A stretch of DNA of 7,517 nt from contig JAIHZV010000049.1 in NCBI GenBank assembly GCA_022718015.1, positions 1-7,517 of the forward strand, in the 5' to 3' direction. Shown here piece by piece: positions 1-7,154 of the stretch (position 1 is its first letter; every line of letters starts with the position of its first letter). Position numbers and translations under genes: made by a program. Source of the stretch: Phascolarctobacterium sp. GTDB lineage: Bacteria; Bacillota; Negativicutes; Acidaminococcales; Acidaminococcaceae. The notes under the pieces are model-generated. The model was not told the DNA's origin and did not search any database. It worked only from the letters and a program-made list of their open reading frames with translations.

Positions 1-397
1 GTGCACAGGCAGCCACGTCACGCTTACGCGCATAAAAATCCCAGACCTCGCCGGCGTTCGCCAAGCCGTAGCCGATGCCCTTAGCGCTGTCGATAACGCT
101 GCCGCCGCCAACTGCGAGGATAAAATCCACGTTCTGCTCACGGCACAGCCTGATGCCCTCGTGAATCAGGCCCAGCTCCGGATTCGGCACCACGCCGCCC
201 AGCAGCACATATTCCAGCCCTGCCTCCTTGAGGCTTGCGCACACGCGGTCTAATAGGCCGCTCTTTTTCGCGCTCTGTCCGCCAAAATGCACGAGCACCT
301 TATGTGCTCCGTAATATTTACACCAGTGCCCTGCCTGGGACTCTGTGTCCTTGCCAAAAATTACCTGTGTAGGTGCATGTACCTGAAATCTATCCAT
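1..397 (-). CDS. Iron-containing alcohol dehydrogenase, N-terminal part (cut by window edge)
   Basis: The first 132 codons of a group III (iron-type) alcohol dehydrogenase are present; family members are usually about 380-390 residues, so roughly two thirds lies beyond the left edge. Such enzymes interconvert aldehydes and alcohols with NAD(P)H in the cytoplasm and often act as butanol/ethanol dehydrogenases in fermenters. The opening MDRFQVHAPTQVIFGK is typical, and GGGSVIDSAK at residues 97-106 is the nucleotide-binding glycine motif of the family. The catalytic iron ligands (an Asp and several His) would lie in the missing part. The ATG at 395-397 is preceded by GGGAGG at 406-411, 8 nt away, which settles the start. 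It begins 34 bp after the stop of the sensor kinase with no terminator between, so the two are probably co-transcribed. Family assignment is firm; substrate and cofactor preference cannot be read from this fragment. Confidence 0.9.
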   Translation of the reverse strand, partial: MDRFQVHAPTQVIFGKDTESQAGHWCKYYGAHKVLVHFGGQSAKKSGLLDRVCASLKEAGLEYVLLGGVVPNPELGLIHEGIRLCREQNVDFILAVGGGSVIDSAKGIGYGLANAGEVWDFYARKRDVAACA

Positions 398-431
398 AAT
401 ACTTACCTCCCAAAGCTTATTCAACTATATT

Positions 432-3233
432 TTAGCACAAACGTTCTAAGAGCGCCATTAATTTATGAATATCCATCGGCTTAGATAAATGCGCATTCAT
501 GCCTGCCGCCAGACAGCGCTCCACGTCCTCGGCGAAGGCATCCGCCGTCATCGCGATAATCGGCAGCGCTGCATCCGCACGCGCCAAGGCTCTTATCGCC
601 TTCGTCGCCTCGTAGCCGTTCATCACCGGCATGCGCACGTCCATCAGCACGGCATCATAATAGCCATGCGGAGCCGCGCTGAACCTTTCTACGCACAGCT
701 GACCGTTTTCGGCGGTCTCGACAGTGACGCCCTGCTTCGACAGCAGCGCCACAGCAATCTCCCTGTTGAGCGCATTATCCTCGGCCAGCAGCACGCGCAG
801 ACCGCGCTGCGGCTGCGCTGCGTCAATCTCCTGGCTTGCGGCCTGCTCCTGCTCGGCACGCTCCACGTCGAGCAGCACCGTGAACTCCGTGCCCACGTTC
901 GGCTCGCTCTTGATGCTGATTTCGCCGCCCATAGCATCGACGATATACTTCGTAATCGCCATGCCTAGGCCGCCGCCCTCCGTCTTTTGCACGCGCAGGC
1001 TGTCCTCACGTGAGAAGCATTCAAAAATATGGCGCACATACTCGTCCGTCATGCCGATGCCGTTATCCTGCACGACAAAGGCCAGATGCACGTAGCCTGG
1101 GCCCTTCGCTGACGGCGACTCCTTAATCGTGAAGTCGACAGCGCCGCCCTCAGGCGTATATTTCACGGCATTACCCAAAATATTCAGCAGCACCTGACGC
1201 AGACGCAGGCTGTCACTGTAAACAGCAGCGCAGGCCAGCTGCTCCGTATGCACGGTCAGGCTCTGCTTCTTCGCCTCCGCCTGCATCTGCATCGTGGCAA
1301 CGATATCCTCCGCCAGCTGCGACAGCGAAACCAGCTCACGGTTCACGCTCATCCTGCCTGCTTCAATCCTCGACATATCCAGCACGTTGTTAATCAAGTC
1401 TAAAAGATGCTTGCCGCTGATGCTGATTTTCTTCAGACAGCTTTCAACCTCTTCCCTGCTATCCATATTATCAAGCGCAATCTCCGTCATGCCCAAAACT
1501 GCATTCATCGGCGTGCGGATATCATGGCTCATATTCGACAAAAATTCGCTCTTCGCCCTGTTCGCCTGCTCTGCCGCCGCCAGGGCCTGCTCAATCGCCT
1601 GCTTGCTGCGCACCTCCTCTGCGACAGAATCCGTCACATCCATGCGCACCACGCAGATGCGTCCCAAGCGCAAATCCACCGGCGCCAGCGTCAGCTTTTT
1701 GACCTTAATAGCATCGCTGTCAGCACGCTTGCGCACGCGGTAGCTGAAGCTGTAGCGGCCCTTTCTCTGCAGCTGCTCCAAAATATAATCCTTATCGAGC
1801 AGCTTCAGCCATAGTTCTCTGTCGGCAGGCAGCACATGCTCCTGCGCAACCTTATCTATATGCTCATTAAAAGCAAACTCTCGTCCGATCAGCTTTTTAT
1901 GATTATTCTCGGCATAAAGCAGCTTATATCTTTCATGAATAAGATCAAGATCGACAACGCGGTCAGTGCCCAGCGCCAGCATCTTGTCGATAATCCTTTT
2001 CTTAATCGTCTTTTCCGTAACATCCGTCAGGAACAGTACGCACATCACGTCCTTGCTGTCAGGATCCTGCAGCAAAGAGATTTTGAACTGTCCATAGCGG
2101 CCACATTGCTCGAGCGGACTGCTCACAAAATAAACATGCTTCAGCTCCCTCTCGCCACGCTCGAAGGCCTGCTGCAACGACGCGGCCTTGGCAGCTTGCA
2201 CAAACTCCTTGCGCTCGCCCTCATCAACAATAAACTGGCTGATGAAATCAATAAAATCATCATAGACATCGCCCACGAGAGTTACAAGGTCACGATGGCG
2301 GTCATTGTCCGCATCCAAAAGCAGATTCTTCGTCGCATTGCAGCGGGCAACCAGCAGCTCGTTCTTGCCTACACAGCTATAATAGCTGTTGAACATACGG
2401 CGGAACTGCTGGCGCAGCGCCCGCTTCTCCTGCACCTCTGCCGTAATATCGCGTATCGAACAGAAGTTGCTGTACAGGCCATCATCACGCTTTACGGAGC
2501 TGATATAGTTGCGCACCCAAAAATAGCTGCCGTCGGCACGCACCAGACGATAAATAAATTCGCCGCACTCATTTTGCGTTTGAATATATTCCTGCAGCTC
2601 CTTCGCCAGACGCAGCCTGTCCTCCGGATGCACGCCGGCCATAGCATCATGCTTGTACAGCTCACGCATCTCCTCCGGCGTCATGCCGCACAAGGACGCA
2701 AAGCCGTCCGAAATAAACTCCGGTACCCAGCTTCCCTGCGCAGTAAAGTTCACCACAGCCAAACCGCCGCTCTGTCTATTGGCGCCAGGCTGCCTGTTGT
2801 CCTCGTACAGCACCTCCTTGATGCCGCTCTTTTCATAATGCTCCACCTGCACGATTTCGGTTATGTCCTGATGCATGCCATAAATACGCGTACACTCAGT
2901 GCAGCTCTTATCCTGCATACCGCTGCAGCGGATGCACAGCAGTCCCTTCACTGGATGGCGCCACAGATATTCTACCTTGCAGCTGATGCCTGTGAGCAAC
3001 CTGCTTAAATAGTCGCTGGTACGCTTCTTCTCGTATTCAGGAATCTGCTGCTCCCAAAAGCTGAAGGCCTCCTCCGGCGCCAAATCCTTCGGCATGCCCA
3101 TCATATTCCAAAATATATCGTCAGCATATAAGCAAGGCTTTTGCTGCTCATGAATCTCTATACACCATCTGCCGACATTGAACTGCTGCAGCATAAAATC
3201 GGCAGCCGCAATTTTTTCCAGATCCCGCTTCAT
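432..3233 (-). CDS. Cytoplasmic PAS-repeat hybrid sensor histidine kinase/response regulator
   Basis: Hybrid two-component kinase of 933 residues from the preferred start. Two PAS domains (about 15-130 and 155-270, each ending in a DIT motif) are followed by two further PAS-like units (about 285-410 and 415-540, ending DVTE and DVTD). Next comes a HisKA domain with phospho-acceptor His570 in NMSHDIRTPMN. The HATPase_c domain has N-box Asn688, DNGIGM at 723-728 and a GGGLG box at 753-757. A C-terminal receiver carries acidic Asp819, phospho-acceptor Asp865, Thr896 and Lys918, so all key residues are present. No signal peptide or membrane segment is visible, so it should sense a cytoplasmic signal. 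No DNA-binding output domain is attached; the phosphoryl group must pass to another protein. Start choice: an in-frame ATG at 3290 would give 952 residues but has no ribosome binding site and coincides with a likely transcription start, whereas the ATG at 3233 has AAGGTGG 5 nt upstream. CxxC-x7-CxxC lies at residues 100-114. Confidence 0.93.
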   Translation of the reverse strand: MKRDLEKIAAADFMLQQFNVGRWCIEIHEQQKPCLYADDIFWNMMGMPKDLAPEEAFSFWEQQIPEYEKKRTSDYLSRLLTGISCKVEYLWRHPVKGLLCIRCSGMQDKSCTECTRIYGMHQDITEIVQVEHYEKSGIKEVLYEDNRQPGANRQSGGLAVVNFTAQGSWVPEFISDGFASLCGMTPEEMRELYKHDAMAGVHPEDRLRLAKELQEYIQTQNECGEFIYRLVRADGSYFWVRNYISSVKRDDGLYSNFCSIRDITAEVQEKRALRQQFRRMFNSYYSCVGKNELLVARCNATKNLLLDADNDRHRDLVTLVGDVYDDFIDFISQFIVDEGERKEFVQAAKAASLQQAFERGERELKHVYFVSSPLEQCGRYGQFKISLLQDPDSKDVMCVLFLTDVTEKTIKKRIIDKMLALGTDRVVDLDLIHERYKLLYAENNHKKLIGREFAFNEHIDKVAQEHVLPADRELWLKLLDKDYILEQLQRKGRYSFSYRVRKRADSDAIKVKKLTLAPVDLRLGRICVVRMDVTDSVAEEVRSKQAIEQALAAAEQANRAKSEFLSNMSHDIRTPMNAVLGMTEIALDNMDSREEVESCLKKISISGKHLLDLINNVLDMSRIEAGRMSVNRELVSLSQLAEDIVATMQMQAEAKKQSLTVHTEQLACAAVYSDSLRLRQVLLNILGNAVKYTPEGGAVDFTIKESPSAKGPGYVHLAFVVQDNGIGMTDEYVRHIFECFSREDSLRVQKTEGGGLGMAITKYIVDAMGGEISIKSEPNVGTEFTVLLDVERAEQEQAASQEIDAAQPQRGLRVLLAEDNALNREIAVALLSKQGVTVETAENGQLCVERFSAAPHGYYDAVLMDVRMPVMNGYEATKAIRALARADAALPIIAMTADAFAEDVERCLAAGMNAHLSKPMDIHKLMALLERLC

Positions 3234-3238
3234 ATAAT

Positions 3239-3245
3239 CCACCTT
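3239..3245 (-). promoter_or_regulatory. Ribosome binding site deciding the kinase start
   Basis: AAGGTGG on the minus strand, one mismatch from AAGGAGG, lies 5 nt before the ATG at 3231-3233. The upstream in-frame ATG at 3288-3290 is preceded only by A/T-rich sequence without a Shine-Dalgarno match, so the downstream ATG is the better start. Confidence 0.6.
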
Positions 3246-3291
3246 GTTTCTGTTTCCCCAATGCGCAAAGCATTTAGAAACTTCTATCATA

Positions 3292-3320
3292 ATACTAGCA
3301 AACTATCTTTAGTAACGCAA
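3292..3320 (-). promoter_or_regulatory. Putative promoter of the kinase-alcohol dehydrogenase unit
   Basis: On the minus strand, TTGCGT (3315-3320) and TAGTAT (3292-3297) are separated by 17 bp, with a TGC extended -10 element directly before the -10 box. It lies just downstream of the terminator of the preceding operon. The expected start of transcription near 3285 would leave a leader of about 50 nt before the ATG at 3233 and would exclude the ATG at 3290. The -10 box matches the consensus at only four of six positions, so this is a plausible but not a strong prediction. Confidence 0.4.
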
Positions 3321-3356
3321 GACATTTATTTAATTAAATTTTTTTCTTCCATATAC

Positions 3357-3410
3357 AAAAAGACCGCCGCCGCTGCAGAAGCAAATCCACAGCAGGCGAC
3401 AGTCTTTTTT
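3357..3410 (-). terminator. Intrinsic terminator after the acyl-CoA dehydrogenase
   Basis: Inverted repeat with arms at 3362-3375 and 3390-3404. It gives a 14-bp GC-rich stem in the minus-strand RNA (two G-U pairs, one bulged base), a 14-nt loop and a tail of five U. Flanking A and T tracts extend the pairing. Two of the pairs would be mismatches in plus-strand RNA, so it works best in the minus direction. It sits about 20 bp past the stop of the acyl-CoA dehydrogenase gene. Confidence 0.85.
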
Positions 3411-3432
3411 ATATTTTTACCTTATGCCAATA

Positions 3433-4572
3433 TTAGTACAGCAGCTTGTTAGCAATAACCAGACGTTGAATTTGGTTGGTGCCTTCATAAATCTGCATGA
3501 TTTTTGCATCGCGCATCATCTTCTCTACCGGATACTCCTTGGTGTAGCCGTAGCCGCCCATAACCTGAACAGCGTCGGTGGTTACCTGCATAGCAGTATC
3601 AGCAGCATAGCATTTAGCCATAGCAGCCTCTTTGGAGAATTCCATGCCCTGGTCGCGCATCCAGCAAGCCTTTTGCACCAGAAGGCGAGCAGTTTCAACC
3701 TTCATAGCCATGTCTGCCAGCATACCTTGAACCATTTGGAAGGAAGCAATCGGCTGACCGAATTGACGGCGCTCCTTAGCATATTTAACAGCGCAGTCCA
3801 GAGCAGCCTGAGCGATACCAACGGAAACAGCGCCAACGAAAGGACGAGCGCTATCCAGAGTGTTCATAGCAATACGGAAGCCTTCACCCTCGCGGCCTAC
3901 GCGATAGGATTCAGGGATAACAACGTCTTGCAGCACCAGCTCGGTAGTATTAGAGGGACGGATGCCCATTTTATTTTCTTTTTTGCCAACAGAGAAGCCC
4001 GGGGTGTCTTTCGGAACGATGAAAGCAGTCAAGCCGCGGATACCGCCGGTTTTACGGGTGTTAGCGAATACCAGGAAGATTTCTGCCAGGCCGCCATTGG
4101 TGATGAACATTTTGGTGCCGTTCAGGGTGTAAGTGCCCTCTTCCTTGTTGTGTACAGCGCGGGTAGAAACGCCGCCTGCATCACTGCCGGCGCCGGGCTC
4201 GGTCAGAGCGAAGGCAGCCAGGCCGCCATTATTCAGAATGTCGCAGTACATTTTCTTCTGCTCGTCAGTGCCGGCCAGCAGTACAGGTACAGTTGCCAGG
4301 CTGTTAGCAGCCAGAGAGGTTGCTACGCCGGCGCAGCCCTTGCCCAGCTCTTCATAGATAGCAGCAACAGCAATGCTGTCCAGACCAGGACCGTCCAGCT
4401 CTTCCGGAACGATAACGTTCAGCAGGCCCATTTCGTTAGCCTTTTCAATCAGGCCCTCACGCATATGGTTTTCTGCGTCCATCTCAGCAGCATACGGGGT
4501 GATTTCCTTCTCAACGAATTCTCTCACCATTTCTTGTAATTCTAATTGTTCCTCGTTTAATGCAAACTCCAT
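3433..4572 (-). CDS. Acyl-CoA dehydrogenase, butyryl-CoA dehydrogenase-like
   Basis: FAD-dependent acyl-CoA dehydrogenase of 379 residues, the usual length for short-chain members. It interconverts acyl-CoA and trans-2-enoyl-CoA in the cytoplasm, normally exchanging electrons with an electron-transferring flavoprotein. Visible signatures are LTEPGAGSD (123-131), the FAD/substrate loop; RRQFGQPI (268-275); VMGGYGYTKEYP (337-348); and the probable catalytic base Glu363 in IYEGTNQIQR. The start is the second of two adjacent ATGs: AAGGAGG at 4578-4584 lies 5 nt before ATG 4570-4572, while the ATG at 4573-4575 is only 2 nt from it. The frame stays open up to an ATG at 4620, which would add a 16-residue unconserved-looking leader. 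The gene follows a hotdog thioesterase by 66 bp and is followed by a terminator. No etfAB genes are in the window. The SARPFVG segment (241-247) differs from the glycine-rich version I remember in clostridial Bcd, so a branched-chain or other short acyl substrate is possible. Confidence 0.95.
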   Translation of the reverse strand: MEFALNEEQLELQEMVREFVEKEITPYAAEMDAENHMREGLIEKANEMGLLNVIVPEELDGPGLDSIAVAAIYEELGKGCAGVATSLAANSLATVPVLLAGTDEQKKMYCDILNNGGLAAFALTEPGAGSDAGGVSTRAVHNKEEGTYTLNGTKMFITNGGLAEIFLVFANTRKTGGIRGLTAFIVPKDTPGFSVGKKENKMGIRPSNTTELVLQDVVIPESYRVGREGEGFRIAMNTLDSARPFVGAVSVGIAQAALDCAVKYAKERRQFGQPIASFQMVQGMLADMAMKVETARLLVQKACWMRDQGMEFSKEAAMAKCYAADTAMQVTTDAVQVMGGYGYTKEYPVEKMMRDAKIMQIYEGTNQIQRLVIANKLLY

Positions 4573-4577
4573 CATAT

Positions 4578-4584
4578 CCTCCTT
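4578..4584 (-). promoter_or_regulatory. Ribosome binding site of the acyl-CoA dehydrogenase
   Basis: A full AAGGAGG on the minus strand, 5 nt before the ATG at 4570-4572. This selects the short start (MEFALNEEQ) that also fits the family's normal N-terminus, and argues against the upstream ATG at 4620. Confidence 0.85.
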
Positions 4585-4587
4585 GAT

Positions 4588-4634
4588 ATCACGCGGTGAT
4601 TCCGCTGTATTCCCTTCCAATTATCACGTGACAA
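4588..4634. repeat. Two related palindromes between thioesterase and acyl-CoA dehydrogenase
   Basis: TTATCACGTGACAA at 4621-4634 is a near-perfect 14-bp palindrome (one imperfect pair). ATCACGCGGTGAT at 4588-4600 is an inverted repeat with 5-bp arms and a 3-nt centre. Both contain TATCACG, 35 bp apart. The second ends 3 nt before the Shine-Dalgarno sequence of the acyl-CoA dehydrogenase. They could be operator sites or short RNA hairpins; no known operator consensus was recognised. Confidence 0.35.
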
Positions 4635-4638
4635 AAGC

Positions 4639-5085
4639 TCACCATTTGGCGGGTATTTCTTTAAATCTGTCAACAATAAACATAGTCGTTAATATTGTGC
4701 CAATCAAATGCTTGTCGCTGTCTGTCAGCTCAGCCTCAATAACCATCGTGGAATGTCCATGATGCTTAATACTGCTATGCACATAAAGCGTTGTCGGCTC
4801 ATGCACGCCCTTAATAAAATTCATACTGAAATTCAGAGTCGCCACAGCAGCACCAACGCTCGCTCCGGTAACGCCCAGCACCGAATCTGCCAGCGCCAGC
4901 ATCACGCCTCCATGACAGATATCGCGATGATTAAAATGCTTCGCAGGGTCCAGCTTAATGCTCACAACTACATGACCGCACTTAATCTCATCAATATGCA
5001 CACCAAAGGTGTTCATAAAATGATTTTCAGTATACATAGAGCGAATATAGGCCGGAACATCCTTGACCAGTTCCACAGACTTCAT
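4639..5085 (-). CDS. PaaI-family hotdog-fold acyl-CoA thioesterase
   Basis: A 148-residue single-domain hotdog protein of the PaaI/YdiI type, matching the family's usual length. Such enzymes hydrolyse acyl-CoA (aryl, short or medium chain) to free acid and CoA, and are cytoplasmic and typically tetrameric. The diagnostic segment is HGGVMLALADS at 58-68, with catalytic-type Asp67 on the central helix and an upstream FNHRD stretch. The central and C-terminal strands (NFSMNFIK, MVIEAELTDSD) have the expected alternating hydrophobic pattern. The ATG at 5083-5085 has only a modest AAAGG 2 nt upstream, so translation initiation may be weak. It is the first gene after a promoter at 5133-5161 and lies 66 bp before the acyl-CoA dehydrogenase, suggesting a shared acyl-CoA substrate or a housekeeping role in freeing CoA. 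The substrate cannot be read from sequence. Confidence 0.88.
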   Translation of the reverse strand: MKSVELVKDVPAYIRSMYTENHFMNTFGVHIDEIKCGHVVVSIKLDPAKHFNHRDICHGGVMLALADSVLGVTGASVGAAVATLNFSMNFIKGVHEPTTLYVHSSIKHHGHSTMVIEAELTDSDKHLIGTILTTMFIVDRFKEIPAKW

Positions 5086-5132
5086 CGCCTTTCTTCGGAC
5101 AGCAAAAAATAAACTGTCAATTTATCTAGATT

Positions 5133-5161
5133 ATTTTACCACAAAAACCGTACTAACTCAA
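5133..5161 (-). promoter_or_regulatory. Promoter of the thioesterase-acyl-CoA dehydrogenase operon
   Basis: Minus-strand TTGAGT (5156-5161), a 17-bp spacer and TAAAAT (5133-5138), with a TGG extended -10 element immediately before the -10 box. Transcription should start near 5126, leaving a leader of about 40 nt that contains a small GACAG/CTGTC inverted repeat. It lies between the glutamine synthetase terminator and the thioesterase start, as expected for a separate unit. Confidence 0.65.
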
Positions 5162-5172
5162 CAGTTTCATGC

Positions 5173-5216
5173 AAAAAAACAAGCTGGAGCGAAAGTTTCA
5201 TGTGCTTTCGCTCCAG
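5173..5216 (-). terminator. Intrinsic terminator of glutamine synthetase
   Basis: Perfect 12-bp inverted repeat CTGGAGCGAAAG / CTTTCGCTCCAG (5184-5195 and 5205-5216) with a 9-nt loop. In the minus direction it is followed by CTTG and then seven U (A tract 5173-5179). The stem begins 22 bp past the glutamine synthetase stop codon. Confidence 0.93.
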
Positions 5217-5238
5217 TGTTACTCCAACTTTTTATTTT

Positions 5239-7146
5239 TTAATCAATAATGTTCTGCTTATAGTCGTGGTAGAGAACCTTAAGCTCTTCCATCGTCTTGC
5301 CCATTTCAATTTTCAGGTTAGAAGCAGTATCATAGTCATTCTCAGCAATAGCCTTGCGGATAGCCGTGAAAATGCTCTTCTCCTCAAAGGAATCCTTCGC
5401 CAGCTTAGCACGCAGCTGCTGGATTTTGCGCCACATAGCAAGGTCGCAGTCCGTGCAGGTTTCCTGATTGTGCAGGCGCTTCATTTCGATAACAGCCTGA
5501 TAGTTTTCCGGAATCAGACGAGTCAGAAGCTCTGTTTTCCAACGAATCAGTGCGCCCTGCATGAAGGAATCGATATATTCCTTTTTGAGGATGTTGCCCT
5601 GCGTGAGCACAGCAACCTTTTCCGGATATTTTTCGAAGGCACAGAGGTTTTCCCAAACGGTAGCAGGCGGTTCACCGAACAGCTTGCTGCGTTCCTCAGC
5701 ACTGAAATCCTCGAACACGTCCTCCTCAGTACGGTATTGACGCTCCTTCTCCAGATAGAAGCCTTCCTCGCCAGCCTTCTTGGAAATTTCTTTTTCCAGC
5801 GCCTTCAAATCCTTGCCGGATTCAATGCAAGCCTTGATGCCGTCGAGGCAGGACAGATAGAAGGCAGCAATAGCGATATAGGTATTGGTGTACGGATTGG
5901 GAGAACGCATTTCGATACGCGTAGCCTTATCGTTATCCAAATCGCGGATTAAGCCTGCCAGAATGGTTCTGTTACGGGACGGATTATCCGGACTCATGCC
6001 CAGGCTCGTTACGATGCAGACAGGTGCTTCAAAGCCAGGCTTCAGACGGTTCAGCGAGTCAATCGTGCAGGAGATAAACGGATTGGTTACCTCGTAGTTT
6101 TTCAGCAGGCCCATCATAGCGCCGTAGCCGACAGCAGACAGGAAGTCCTTATGCATATCCTTCGGCGAGAACAGGTTGACGATTTTGCCGTTTTTCATTT
6201 TTGCAGCAATGCCGACATGCGTATGCTCGCCGCTGCCTGCAACGCCCGGAATCGGTTTAGCCTGGAAGGAAACCTCAAGGCCGTTCATACGGAAAATTTC
6301 CTTAACGATGATACGTGCGAGCAGCTCGTTATCTGCAGTCTGCACGCCGCTGCTAAATTTCCAGTCAACCTCCAGCTGCTCCATAACGTGCGTCATATGG
6401 CCTGCGCCGTCAATCTGGCCCTTAACGCCGCCGCATTCCTTATGGCCCATCTCCGGCTCCAGACCGTACAGCTCTAGAGTTTGAATCGTCTGCTCCAAAG
6501 CAGTGCGGACATTACCGCGGGTGCGCTGCCAATATTGCTCCTGCATAACCTGAGAAGAGCTCAAGGCCTCCAGCGGAGCGTCCTCACGCGGAGTTTTTAC
6601 CCAAAATTCCAGCTCAGTTGCGCTCGTGAAGAGCAGCTTTTCGATTTCAGCCGGGTTCACATGCTCCAGACCGGGGATCACCGGATGCTTAGCAAACAGG
6701 TCCAGCATTTCTTTTTCTACATATTCCAGAGTATCATTCAGAATAGAACGGGAATCAACATGATTACCATTATGAATTAAATAGCAGGGGATACGCAGCG
6801 TACCAATCATGCGGCCGCTTTCCGGGTCAAAATGCTCGTAGTTATAATCAATAAACCAGTTGACAGTTTTGTCCACCTGCATATCAACACGCGCATCATT
6901 CAGCGTTGCAATGCCGGTCAGCACAACGGAAGAGCCGTCGGTCTGCGCAGCACTGCCTGCCAGAAAGCCGTCAATATCCTCCAGAAAAATTTTCATCGGA
7001 ATCTTTTCATCAGTATCATTACCGGCAAAATCAACACCCATCAGAGAAACGAACTGAATCTCCGGATGCTGCGCCAAAAGCTCGCGCAGAGAATTTTCAT
7101 TTTGCTGCTCAGGTTTAATTACATACAGTAAGTCTTTGTTGTTCAT
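5239..7146 (-). CDS. glnA: Glutamine synthetase, extended type-I-like form
   Basis: ATP-dependent ligase forming glutamine from glutamate and ammonia. The 635 residues hold an N-terminal beta-grasp (about 32-75, with GVDFAGND and TDGSS). The catalytic domain shows the metal-binding ELE (178-180), KECGGVKGQ (236-244), KPIPGVAGSGEHTHVG (297-312), NRLKPG (366-371) and RIEMRSPNPYTN (410-421). These align with GSI active-site segments. Classical GSI is about 440-470 residues; the excess is mainly C-terminal, a helical, charged tail from about 520 to 635 with a CxxC at 564-567. The GSI adenylylation motif (NLYDLP-like) is not seen, so control by adenylylation is unlikely; hallmark motifs of the 700-residue type III enzyme are not seen either. 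The start at 7144-7146 has AAAGGAGG (7170-7177) 23 nt away, beyond a hairpin that folds the gap down to 8 nt. It has its own promoter and terminator, hence is monocistronic. That it makes glutamine, rather than another gamma-glutamyl amide, is inferred from family. Confidence 0.93.
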   Translation of the reverse strand: MNNKDLLYVIKPEQQNENSLRELLAQHPEIQFVSLMGVDFAGNDTDEKIPMKIFLEDIDGFLAGSAAQTDGSSVVLTGIATLNDARVDMQVDKTVNWFIDYNYEHFDPESGRMIGTLRIPCYLIHNGNHVDSRSILNDTLEYVEKEMLDLFAKHPVIPGLEHVNPAEIEKLLFTSATELEFWVKTPREDAPLEALSSSQVMQEQYWQRTRGNVRTALEQTIQTLELYGLEPEMGHKECGGVKGQIDGAGHMTHVMEQLEVDWKFSSGVQTADNELLARIIVKEIFRMNGLEVSFQAKPIPGVAGSGEHTHVGIAAKMKNGKIVNLFSPKDMHKDFLSAVGYGAMMGLLKNYEVTNPFISCTIDSLNRLKPGFEAPVCIVTSLGMSPDNPSRNRTILAGLIRDLDNDKATRIEMRSPNPYTNTYIAIAAFYLSCLDGIKACIESGKDLKALEKEISKKAGEEGFYLEKERQYRTEEDVFEDFSAEERSKLFGEPPATVWENLCAFEKYPEKVAVLTQGNILKKEYIDSFMQGALIRWKTELLTRLIPENYQAVIEMKRLHNQETCTDCDLAMWRKIQQLRAKLAKDSFEEKSIFTAIRKAIAENDYDTASNLKIEMGKTMEELKVLYHDYKQNIID

Positions 7147-7154
7147 CTTTAGTT

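Noticed and set aside
1836..3008. A 390-codon open frame on the plus strand opposite the kinase
   Set aside because: It lies wholly antisense to a gene with complete kinase and receiver motifs, shows no recognisable domain, and has the repetitive Leu/Ala/His/Arg-rich composition of a frame produced by codon bias on the other strand.
3234..3290. A longer kinase start at the ATG at 3290
   Set aside because: There is no Shine-Dalgarno sequence before it, and it coincides with the predicted transcription start; the ATG at 3233 has AAGGTGG at proper spacing. It remains possible if the promoter call is wrong.
3424..4539. A 371-codon open frame on the plus strand opposite the acyl-CoA dehydrogenase
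   Set aside because: It is the shadow of a strongly biased, well-conserved gene and has no motif or ribosome binding site of its own. It also starts inside the terminator region of the real operon.
4573..4620. A longer acyl-CoA dehydrogenase start at the ATG at 4620
   Set aside because: The full AAGGAGG at 4578-4584 lies inside that extension and points to the ATG at 4572, which gives the normal family N-terminus.
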